DNA from: Symbiodinium natans
Taxonomy: Eukaryota > Sar > Dinophyceae > Suessiales > Symbiodiniaceae
Direction: 5' to 3'
Length of the DNA stretch: 64,000 bases
NCBI GenBank assembly: GCA_905221605.1
Contig: CAJNDS010000824.1
Location: 828,068 to 892,067, forward strand
A program made the position numbers and the translations under genes. The notes beneath the pieces were generated by a model. That model did not search any database and was not told the origin of the DNA. It saw only the letters and a program-made list of their open reading frames with translations. Below are positions 12,080-21,242 of the stretch, one piece after another (the stretch's first letter is position 1; every line of letters begins with the position of its first letter).

Positions 12080-12640
12080 ACCTGGGCACCTCGACCCTGT
12101 GCACCTTGAGCCTGCAAGCACGCCTGACCAGGAAGGGCCTGTGCAGCTTGAGCCTGTGCTTTTGCGGACACCTGCGAGCACGCCTGACCCGAAAGGGCCT
12201 GTGCACCTTGAGTGTGTTGGCACCTGCGAGCACGCCTGACCCGGAAGGGCCTGTGCACCTGGAGCCTGTGCCTTTGCTGGCACCTGCAAGCACGCCTGAC
12301 CCGGAAGGGCCTGTGCACCTTGAGGGCACCTGCAAGCACGCCTGACCCGGAAGGGCCTGTGCACCTTGAGCCTGTGCATTTGCAGGCACCTGCAAGCACG
12401 CCTGACCCGGAGGGGCCTGTGCACCTTGAGCCTGCGCGGGCACCTGCAAGCACGCCTGGCCCGGAAGGGCCTGTGCACCTTGAGCCTGTGCATTTGCTGG
12501 CACCTGCAAGCACGCCTGACCCGGAAGGGCCTGTGCACCTTGAGCCTGTGCATGCGCGAGCACCTACAGCCACGCCTGAGTCGGACGGGCCTGTGCACCT
12601 TGAGCCTGTGCATGTGCGGGCACCTGGCGGCAAGGCTCGT
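12080..12640 (+). repeat. 60-bp (and 45-bp) tandem array with codon-sized period
   Basis: About ten units containing CACGCCTGACCCGGAAGGG and CTGTGCACCTTGAGCCTGTG. Most are 60 bp, and shortened units also differ by multiples of three. On the plus strand one frame reads a 20-residue repeat APASTPDPEGPVHLEPVHLL and stops at 12649. The minus strand is also open in more than one frame across the array. Either this is a repeat protein on the plus strand or a minisatellite whose period keeps all frames open; I favour the latter. Confidence 0.75.
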
Positions 12641-12649
12641 ACTAGCTAG

Positions 12650-14050
12650 GGGGCGTGGCAATTGTACTAAGCGCACTCCAATGTTGCAAAGAGTTGATAC
12701 GCTGCACGGGCGGGAGAGGCAGGCTTGCTGCTGGGTGTAGGGCAGTTATTCGCATCAATAGGCAAAGGGCTGGTGTAAGCCACACAGTGAGCAGCACAGC
12801 CCTCACGCATGCAATGGCTGATATAGCCACACAGCAAGCAGCACAGCCACCGCACGCGAACTGGATGCATCGGGCATAAACCTTTGCTGCGTTCTCGCTC
12901 TTACAAGCAAACAAAGGCCCGTGCTACGCACAAAGCACTTCCTCGGCGTTCTCGCTCTTACTAACCGAGGGAAGCGCACAAGCAAGCAAACACCCACCTC
13001 GCCCCGTCCACGACAGCGAACCAACGCGAGCAACGTCTAGCGCTCTATCAGCCGGCGGGCCTGACGAAAGCATTCAAGGTCATTCTGGAATGACGCGCGG
13101 CGTTCACCAGGTAAACATTGGTCTTACACAAAACTGAATTCATGCTGGCCCAGGGGGCCTAACTAACCCAAATACCAAACGACCAACTGCTCTTACGCCG
13201 GAGCTATCCAACAGAAGATCGAAAGGACTTGAGTTACAGAATAATGCTTGTTATTGCGTTTGCAGAGGCAAGTCGTAAGAAAGCCGGAGCTCTTCTTGCA
13301 ACAGCACGGGAGCCAACAGGTCTGTACAAATACAAGTTCAAAACTCATGCAGCGGCAAAAACATGCTCGTGTCTTCACACGCACCACAAAGCCGGCTCCG
13401 AACAAAGGCTCCCAAACTGGAAAATCAAAAATTCCCCCGCTGTGCCACTTGCTGCCATCCGAGCTATGCTGGCCAGGAGAGGGATGCAGGGCTGCATCCC
13501 CCCTGCCAATGATTGCATGGCAACTATGCAATGTTCTGACTTGAAAGCAATCCACAGTTATTACAATGGATTCTTCTTGCAAGCGGACGCTGGGAAGGAA
13601 CTGCGCAACGCTAAGTAGCCTCAGCCACAGAGAACGCACGGCCATTCGTCCTAGCGACAAAGTGCAAATACCTTACGCCGAAGCTATCCCGTAATGCACA
13701 AGCGCGCAAGAAACCCTAAGAAACTAGGTACTTGCGGAAGGAAACGGGCGTTCCCAACGGTTAAATAGACAAAACAAGCCTCAGAAAGCTCTAAGAAGAC
13801 TAAGAAAGCTATGGTTGGAAACGGGCGTTCCCAACAGTTACACAGGCAAGCGAGCCTTGGCTTACTTAGCAACCTAATGATCAACTGCGGGCGCAGTTAA
13901 TGTCTCAAAGCTTCAGGCGAAAGTGGTTGCAGAACTGGTTGCAATGCAGCTTGCAATGTCGTCACTAAGTGCAATCCAGAGATGTACAATGGAAACACAG
14001 AACCAAGCACACCTACGCCTCCGGGCTGTCCCAGAGGGGGCCGCTACCTA
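12650..14050. other. No recognisable gene; minor repeats
   Basis: One plus-strand ORF (first ATG near 13242, stop at 13618; about 125 codons) has no motif I know. A GGAAACGGGCGTTCCCAAC motif occurs near 13740 and again near 13817. Otherwise featureless. Confidence 0.35.
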
Positions 14051-14054
14051 CGAG

Positions 14055-14168
14055 TACCCAGACCTTCCAAAACCCCTTAATTAAGGAATATACCCTAATT
14101 CATAATAAGGATCCTTAGTATAAATTAGGGTATATTCCTTAATTCAGGGGTTTTGGAAGATCTGGGTA
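14055..14168. repeat. 114-bp near-perfect palindrome (MITE-like)
   Basis: The two arms, about 57 bp each, are reverse complements with roughly four or five mismatches. They run from TACCCAGACCTTCC at the left to its complement GGAAGATCTGGGTA at the right, and the centre is GGATCC. Single strands would fold into one long hairpin. It looks like a foldback or MITE-type insertion, although I could not confirm a target duplication. Confidence 0.85.
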
Positions 14169-14169
14169 G

Positions 14170-14855
14170 GGTTCCAAGCAAAGCCAGACCTTTAGCTACG
14201 GACTCCCACCCCTCCTACGGCTTTCCTGGTGGCTTAACCACCTCGAGCAGACGCGGTCTTGAGCCAAAGGTTACGGGACACTCCAACGCGTCTTGTCGCG
14301 CTTTCTTCTCGACTTCGATCCAAGGTGGGGTGGTCACAGTGCGGTCTGCAGTCCAACTCCGAACATCCAGCAAAACCATCTTCCACGGGCACGACGCAAG
14401 ACTGGGAGGCCTCTTTGGAAAAGATTGCAGAGCATCGTGGAATCGAACCATCCTCACATCGAAGCCAGCAAGATTGATCTCTTGCAATGTCACTTTTTTG
14501 CGATCTTTTGTCTCCAGGGGGGGAGTGGGTTCTGAGTTGTTGTATTGCCAAGTTGTGATTTCCTTTCCGACGGCTGGACTTTGTTTGTCCCGGAAATGGA
14601 ATTTCCGGAAAAAAATATTTTGGAAAACGGAAGTTAGAAAGCATTTCCGGAAATGGAGTTCTGTAAAATCGAGATGTCCAGTGATCGTTCGCTCGCACTC
14701 CGCCTCAGAAGCCGCTATGAGAAGAGCTCGTGCAGCTGTTTCTTTTTCACTTTGCACTTGATTCAAACACCAAAGTGTTCTGCACTTTCTATTTGCTTAA
14801 AATTGGAAACTTTGCCTTCTTACAAAGTGGGAGGGGGAGGAAAGGAGAGGAGAGA
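14170..14855. other. No recognisable gene
   Basis: Overlapping open frames exist on both strands (plus 14153-14761, minus 14215-14766), but neither shows motifs. Near 14587-14660 several TTTCCGGAAA palindromes are scattered. Confidence 0.35.
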
Positions 14856-14859
14856 AGGG

Positions 14860-15045
14860 AATGTGTTCTAAATTCCACCTCCAAATCTTTTTCGTTTTTT
14901 GTATTTCATCTTTCGAACAATTGGAGAAGAAGCGAGAAGGGAATTTATTCTAACTTCCACCCCCCTCTTTTTTTTTATTTAAAGCGGACGCCTCTTTACT
15001 ACATCAGTAGCACAGTAGGCCGTTCTTGTGGGTCTCGCAACCAGG
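14860..15045 (+). repeat. 82-bp-type unit joined to dispersed repeat R1, copy 2
   Basis: One and a half units like those of the 19.2-20.3 kb array (TCTAAATTCCACC..., CTTTCGAACAATTGGAGAAG) are followed by the T-run and AGCGGACGCCTCTTTACTACATCAG module of R1. The same neighbourhood occurs at 18.9-19.2 kb, so the two repeats may belong to one larger element. Confidence 0.6.
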
Positions 15046-15049
15046 TGTG

Positions 15050-15915
15050 AAACATATCGCAAGAAGAACAGACGAACCACGCCAGGAAGCAACAACAAAC
15101 AAAACAAGAAGCAACCAAAACCAAGAAGGGGCGGTGGGACTACTAATAAGACCCCACGCGCTCAGTACCCACGTCGATGTGGTCCCTGTTCGGAGCCAAT
15201 GCAGCACCAAGTCGAGTGGGGGAATCGCAAAATGCGATTGTGTGCCAGTCAAAATCACCATCACGTAATTATCTGAATAAGTTGAATGCCAGTAGATAGA
15301 AATGTCTGCTTGCTCGCAGTAGTCTTGGCAGACATTCCAAGGACGGACGGTCTATTCTAAAAGCCACAGCTGTCGATGTCCAACTGTTGTCATAACCAAG
15401 ACCTGCAGTAAACCACTGCCGACCCCTTCCAACAAGTTTGCCCCATGGTGATCAGCCAGTGGGGTCTTTCTGTATATCCCGCATCCAACTGCACAGTGCA
15501 GCGCTTGGCGGTCTGATCGCCGTGGGGCGACCGCAGATCTAGAAAGAGGGTCAGCCTTGAAAACTAGCTCTTACGCGACGCTCTCTTTGGTCTTTTTTGT
15601 TTAATTCTTCACTGACATTCAATGCTGATAAGATGGCTGACATTTTAGCCTGGTAGTTCCGTTCGTCGAGTTGGGCTCATGCAGCGCCTAGAAGTTGGTA
15701 AAGGCAGCAAAATGTGCCTTTTTTTTGCTGGTCAGGCAGTTCTGTCAGTCTGGTAAGACAGCTGTGGTCTGCAATTCTGTCAGTTGTTTTTAATTTTTTG
15801 AAATTACACTGCACTGGCAGCGGTCAAGCGAGAATGTCACAGAAAGGTCTCTCCAGCCTAGTTTCATCAGCTCAGTGCTTTTGCGCCTTGCAGAAGGCCC
15901 ACTAAGGTCCGGGGG
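15050..15915. other. No recognisable gene; one isolated palindromic motif
   Basis: No coding signal is recognised. At 15441-15464 there is a single copy of the CCCCATGG...CAGTGGGG motif that forms the ends of the TIR element at 16564-17220. Confidence 0.45.
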
Positions 15916-15918
15916 GGC

Positions 15919-16234
15919 GGGTTCGAACCTGGGTTCAACCCAGGTTCAAACTCTTTTCCTTTTAAAACAAGTTCGAACCTGGGTTAAACCTGGGTTCGAA
16001 CTAATTGAAGGGTCTAAAGTTGTTCTGGGGTTCTCTGAACCTGGGTTTGAACCCGGGTTAACCCAGGTTTCTTGAATCCAAGTTCAACTCAGGTTGAACC
16101 CGGGTTGAACCTAGGTTCAATCTGGGTTGCAGACAGGTTGAACCCGGGTTGAACCCAAGTTGAACCCAGGTTGATTGGGTTGAATCTGGGTTCAACCTGG
16201 GGACGTTTAACCTGGGTTGAACCTAGGTTGAACT
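15919..16234. repeat. 11-bp satellite (GGTTGAACCCA)n without a LINE insertion
   Basis: More than 20 degenerate units of GGTTGAACCCA or its complement fill about 315 bp. Variants include GGTTCGAACC. The same satellite borders every LINE copy in this window (20741-20785, 27538-27632, 32081-32115, 38340-38396, 45167-45180). This array has no element in it and may represent an unoccupied target. Confidence 0.85.
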
Positions 16235-16563
16235 TCCTATGGCATTGGTCAAACCCCAGAGGGCTCCAAGATGGCCGGCGTCATCAGAAGGCTCTCCAAA
16301 GACAGCACGCGCCGCAGGAAAACCACAACTTTCCGGTTGTGTCAGGCCACTTTAAATTGTAGACGGACCAGAAGTGTTTTCAATGTCCTGGCTTGCAACA
16401 GAAGCCGCGAGGGCTGCCGAATAGCATCAAGAAAGTGAACTGGCGATACCTGGCCTAAATTCTTGATATTGGCGTGTCCCAGCTAAAGCGAAATCCAACT
16501 TAGATGCGTGTACTTGGCAGCCTCCGCCCAGTACTATATCCCATAGCACAAAACCAGCGCGCG

Positions 16564-17220
16564 CCCCATGGTGGTTAGCCAGTGGGGACTTGACAGCAAG
16601 AGCAGCTGCAAGACCAGCCCAAGGCACCCCACGGTGGTCAGCCAGCACAGCAATCCAGCCTTAACCGGGCCCACAGCACTTCATTGCCATGGACCCTCCC
16701 ATTCGGGTGTCTTGACCGGAACCAGAAGAAGGGCATGTCAGCACGCTTTCCTGATTTTTGGTCTGCCAAGCGGACTTCCTCAGCCGCAGTTGACGGTCAG
16801 TGACGGTATTGCGGGATAACTGCCGTGCCATGTTGGCTTTGGCTAAATGTCACATCGCCCGAACAGCCTTCTAAACTTGCCAATCCGGGTCTGGAAGGGA
16901 GCAAAGGGACAAACGCCGAGGACTTAGGCTTCTTGGAGTTGTCATGGCAGTATAGTTTCGCTGGCTGTTGAGGCTGCTTGGTTGGGTGCTTGGATTGGTG
17001 AGCTTTGGGGCGGCCCAATTGGCGGTGGCAGCATTAGACCAAGCAGGTCGGGCGCGTTGGAGCCCATGTCTATTTGGCGTTGTGCCAAGTCCTGCCAATG
17101 TTCATCCTCAAGGGCTGGTAATCAAAAAGGGGCCCCACTGGCTGACCACCATGGGGTGCCTTAAGCTGGTCTTGCACCCTTGTTCTTGCCAACAAGTCCC
17201 CACTGGCTGACCACCATGGG
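16564..17220. mobile_element. Non-autonomous element with ~85-bp terminal inverted repeats
   Basis: The left end (16564-16645) and the reverse complement of the right end (17133-17220) match over most of their length. Each contains two copies of CCCCATGGTGG...CAGCCAGTGGGG separated by a spacer with TGCAAGACCAGC and AAGGCACC. The 490-bp interior has no convincing ORF. This is the layout of a foldback or TIR DNA transposon moved by a transposase encoded elsewhere. No target-site duplication was found by eye. A further single end motif lies at 15441-15464. Confidence 0.7.
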
Positions 17221-18865
17221 TCTTTTCATTGTTTTACATCTTGGGTCCCAAATTATGACCCCAAAATGGGCCCAAAATTGGGACCCCAAAAAGTTCAAAC
17301 TGCTCCTGCCACCACAGCTGCAAATTCCATGGTGCTAAAGCCACCAAAAAGCACAAGACACATTTGCAGGACAGAAGAACAAGAATTGCAGAGCTGGTCC
17401 GGCAAAAAATTTGCAGATCTCAAGTTAAAAACCCACTTTGGGGGGCCAGATGTGCTGCCAGAAATTCATGGTTGCAGGCACCCCCAATTCTGGTTTCAAA
17501 CCTCCATTTCGTACTTTTTGGAACTGCATTGAGAGAACCAACACACACAACAGAGAACACGATACAGGACAACCGACGACCGCAAGGACCGACGGCCCAA
17601 AAAACATGCCAAAGTCACCAACCGAGTTGAACTAAAGAAAAGCCAAAATGCCAAAAAAACAATAATGGACCCAAGGCCGACTGAGAACCATTGCTGAAAA
17701 GCAAAAAAGAGGTGCGTTCCAGTTTTGTTGCTTCTGTGTCTTTTCGGGGTCTTGGTGCTGGTTTTTATCCTTACTCTAAGTCTTTCCTTCCTGTTCAGCT
17801 GCTGATGGAGTGAAGAGGCTGCCTTGAGTTTGCAGGAAATGTTTGCGAGATCTGGCTTTCACAGGAAAAAGCTTTTCGGAAACAAGCGGTCGAGTGGCCC
17901 GGTTTTTGTTTAAACAAAGCTAAGACCACGCGCAAAGAGTTTATTCTTATTTTTTTCGCCCGCAAGGCCTTTAGAAGCTCCAGAGGCGGACGCAGTGCAG
18001 CGGAAGGACCTGCAATTTGGCTATTTAACGTTAAAGATCGCCTCAAAGTGTTCGGTTCTGCGCTTAAGGAAACTGAGCAAGGCGGCATAAATGACATTCT
18101 CCAAGGCTTGCCACGATGAAGCTTCACCCTGATGTATTCATCTTCCGGTTCTGCGCAACTCTAGCTGCTTCCAAGCTTTTTGTTCAATCTTGCAGACTCT
18201 TAAGAAACTTAACCTTTAAAATTGTGTGCCGTCCTTGCTCATCTAACTTGAAATCGTCTCCAGTCTGAGGGTTTTGGCAACTGCAATCAGTTACTGTGCT
18301 TTTCCGTTCTTGTTGTTTGGAATGCAACTGGCAGACCCACATGCGAAGGCGGCGGAAACTGGTGTCATCAAAGGCTTGGACCATCAGAATTGATGATGGA
18401 TTTCTGTAGGTTGGTCACCCAGAGTTGAGTACCGTGCAGTCCAGAAGAAGTTCAGAAAGTCGAGAGGTCTTGCAATTTTTCAGCAAACCGGGATGATGGT
18501 GGTCGAACTGCCTTTTCTGCTCTTTCAACGCGCACAAATTCTTCCACACTGGTCTACCCTTCGTGTTCTGAGAAAGTTTTACCGTGGGAGCTTTGCTTCG
18601 CTCTCTTGGGTGTGGTGTGCTGTTTGTTTGCTGTGTTGCTTCTTCGAATTGTCTGACCATTTCACCTTATTGCAATCAACCCACTGTGCTGCTGACATAC
18701 AGGTAAGGTCGGTGCACGCAAAGGCAGAATTGCTTTAGATTTTGCAACTCCAAATTTGGAGTCGCGCAAACTGGCACTTTGCAAACATGTGTGCGCATAA
18801 TACTTTGACACGACGCTGCCCCAAAGTGACTGGAACAAGGGCAGGGACGCAGCCAACAAGATCAA
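17221..18865. other. No recognisable gene
   Basis: Short ORFs without motifs. Near 17240-17290 there is a cluster of GGGACCCCAAAA-type short repeats. The rest appears unique and non-coding. Confidence 0.4.
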
Positions 18866-18867
18866 TA

Positions 18868-19045
18868 AGAGCCTCTGCGCTAGCGGTTGCTTCTTTGTAG
18901 TCACGACTTCTTTTTCGCTCGCTGGCTTGTACAGTTTGGCTCTCATTTCGTTTCACCTGTTATGTTGAGCCCAATAAGACCGGCCTACTGCGCTACTGAT
19001 GTAGTAAAGAGGCGTCAGTCCAAAAAAAAAGCGGCAGGGAAGGTT
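18868..19045 (-). repeat. Dispersed repeat R1, copy 3 (reverse orientation)
   Basis: Read on the minus strand it has the same T-run / GACGCCTCTTTACTACATCAG module followed by the AAACTGTACAAGCCAGCGAG module as copy 1 at 9300-9475. It abuts the 82-bp tandem array. Confidence 0.7.
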
Positions 19046-19460
19046 GGGAACTTGTTTTGCCAAAGGGTTTCAAGAGAGGCAGGGGTTTTGGGGCGATTGT
19101 GCTTGTATGTCGAGATGAGATTGTTCTGGTTTCTCGAAGTAGACAGAATGTGGCGTGGGGGCAAGGGAGCCGAGAGAAGCGAATGTATTTTAAATTCCAC
19201 CCCCCTCGAATTTTTTCTTTTTTGTATTTCATTCTTCGCGAAATCAGAGGAGAAGAGAGAAGAGGATTTGTTCTAAATTCCACTCCCCTCGAATATTTTT
19301 TTGTTTTTCGTAGTTCATTCTTCGAAAACTCAGAGGAGAAGGAGAAGGGAATTTATTCTAAATTCTACCTCTCTCGAATCTTCTTTTGTTCTTGGTCTTT
19401 CCTTATTCGAAAATCAGAGGAGTAGAGACGAGACAGTTGTTGTTTCTAAAAGTAAAGAGC

Positions 19461-19490
19461 GGGGGGGTTGGGGGGGGCGCAGCCCCCCCC
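19461..19490. repeat. G7/C8 hairpin in the 82-bp array
   Basis: A G-run, TT, then GGGGGGGCGCAGCCCCCCC: a perfect G/C stem around a CGCA loop. An almost identical copy lies at 19645-19674, with shorter relatives at 20283-20301 and 46069-46093. All sit next to units of the same repeat family. Confidence 0.8.
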
Positions 19491-19644
19491 ATTTTGCCTG
19501 TTGTGACTTGAAAAGAGAAGAGAAGAGAGAAAGGACTTTCGTCTAAATTCCACCCCCCTCAAATCTTGTTTTGTTTTTGTATTTCATTGTTCAAAACTCA
19601 GAGGAGTCGAAGCGAGATTGTTTTCGTTTCTAGAAGTAAAGAGC

Positions 19645-19674
19645 GGGGGGGTTGGGGGGGGCGCAGCCCCCCCC
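19645..19674. repeat. Second copy of the G7/C8 hairpin
   Basis: Same sequence and same upstream context (AGTAAAGAGC then a G-run) as the hairpin at 19461-19490, about 184 bp further on, so the hairpin was amplified together with the array unit. Confidence 0.8.
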
Positions 19675-20399
19675 ATTTACTTGTTGTAAAGTGGGACGGA
19701 GGGGAGAAGACAGAAGGAACTTTATTTTGAATTATATAGAGACGAGGCAGTTGGAGGAAGGCAGAAGAGAGAATGTAGAGTGGGAGGAAGGGAGAAGAGA
19801 GAAGGGAATGTGTTCTAAATTCCACCACCCCCTCGAATCTTTTTTGTTTTTTGTATCTCATTCTTCGAGAAATCAGAGGAGAGGAGAGAAGGGATTTTTT
19901 CTAAATTCCACCCCCCCTCGAATCTTGTTTTGTTTTTTGTCTTGTTTTATTCGAAAAATCAGAGAAGTAAAGACGAGACTGTTCGGTTTCTCGAAGCACT
20001 TCATTTTAAATCACAGACGAGGGAGCGGGAGGAAGGGAGAAGCGAGAATGTCGCGTGGGAGGCAGGGAGAAGAGACAAGGGAATGTATTCTAAATTCCAC
20101 CCCCCGCGACCTTTTTTGTTGTTTGTATTTCCTTAAAATCAGAGGAGAAGAGAGAAGAGAATTTATTCTAAATTCCACCCCCCTCGAATATTCTTTTGTT
20201 TTTCGTATTTCATTCTTCGAAAACTCAGAAGAGAAAGGAGAAGGGAATGTATTTTAAATTCTACCCCCCTCGACTCTTTTTTGGGGGGGGCAGCCCCCCC
20301 CTCAATTGCACGTCAGAGAAGCACCGAACTAGTTTATCCACCTTTTCCTTTCTTGCTTTCATCGTTCGAAAGCAGAAGAGTAGAGGTTGGAGAGGGGTT

Positions 20400-20735
20400 T
20401 CAAACAGCCTTAAAGGTGGCTTAAAGGTAGGAGCTTAAGGAGAGGCTTCGGGGGGGCTTAAGGGGGGGCTTACGGGAAAACTTAAGGGGAGGCTTGAAGC
20501 GGGTCTAAAGGGGGGAAGGCTTCAGGGGGGGTTCAGAAGAGGCTTTTGGGAGGCTTAAGAAAGTCTTAAGGGAAAACTTAAGGGGAGGCTTAGGGGGAAC
20601 TTGAGAGGGTGCTTAAAGGCTTTGGCCCTTTGCCCTCTCCCCTTAAAGGGACCCTCTTTGCAGGGACCCCTTTGAGGGGCGGCTTCAGGAGGGGTTAAAG
20701 GCAGGCTTAAAGAGGGCTTAAGCCCGCCGGTTTAG
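20400..20735. repeat. G-rich degenerate GGCTTAAGGG repeat tract
   Basis: Irregular repetition of GGCTTAAGGGG-like words over about 330 bp, directly before the 11-bp satellite and LINE copy A. Many G-runs could form quadruplexes; this is not tested. Confidence 0.6.
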
Positions 20736-20740
20736 TCTGC

Positions 20741-20785
20741 GTTGAGCCAGGCTCGAACCTGGGTTGAACCTGGGTTGAACCTGGT
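20741..20785. repeat. 11-bp satellite at the 5' junction of LINE copy A
   Basis: About four units of the GGTTGAACCTG type, ending directly in the first bases of the LINE 5' UTR (TTTTCGGCCCAAGG). No spliced-leader remnant lies between them. Confidence 0.75.
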
Positions 20786-20888
20786 TTTCGGCCCAAGGAG
20801 TAGCTTGAGGAAAGTTTCGGAGGTCTCAGCCTTCCTAGCCTGGTAGCCAGCCTAGGACAGTTTGCCCAGAGGTGCCTTCCTCTTAGCC

Positions 20889-21242
20889 ATGGCCCCCCGC
20901 GAGTACATCTGTTGCAGTGGCAAAAGCTGCACAGGATGGATTTGGGCGGACAAGGCTCAGCCGCACATGCACTGCAAGAAATGCAGAACGCCCTGGGCAA
21001 ACAGCATTCGACAGGCGAGACAGAACTGGAGCCAGTGGAAGCCACAATGGCCCACAGTGGCTGAGGCAGCTTACTGGCAGCCGCCAAAGAAGCCCAAGCC
21101 TTCGAAGACACCACTGCCGAACAAGGTCCTGCGAGCCCTAGGAGTGGCATGGGACAATGTGCCTGAAGCGGTGCAAAAGAACCTCCAGGAGGCAGGGTAC
21201 CGACCACCTAAGGCACAGGTCAAAGAAGAGGTGGACGACCTC
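20889..21242 (+). pseudogene. LINE copy A, ORF1 N-terminal part
   Basis: Starts at the ATG in AGCCATGG, which is conserved with copies C (32241) and D (38514). It encodes the N-terminal zinc-finger-like segment of ORF1 (YICCSGKSC, then HMHCKKC, residues about 5-32), which may bind the element RNA. The frame continues 118 codons to VKEEVDDL, where the coding sequence jumps to the opposite strand at the inversion breakpoint. Beyond 21242 the plus-strand ORF is only antisense of ORF2. Confidence 0.8.

Larger units (their letters stand above)
19160..20282 (+). repeat. ~82-bp tandem array
   Basis: About ten to twelve imperfect units, each with TTCTAAATTCCACCCCCCTC, a T-rich stretch, CATTCTTCGAAAAATCAGAG and a purine-rich GAGAAGAGAGAAGGGA. 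Unit length varies around 80-110 bp. Similar isolated units occur at 14860-14960 and 45900-46130. Two units carry an inserted G/C hairpin (separate entries). Confidence 0.75.

Noticed and set aside
10625-12640. Possible CRISPR arrays
   Set aside because: The units are directly adjacent tandem repeats without unique spacers, and the genome is eukaryotic.
11801-12676. 291-codon minus-strand ORF rich in Arg/Cys/His
   Set aside because: It is the antisense of the 60-bp array; the period keeps several frames open on both strands, so its length is not evidence of coding.
15919-16234. tRNA genes suggested by GGTTCGAACC words
   Set aside because: No acceptor stem, D arm or anticodon arm could be drawn around any of them.
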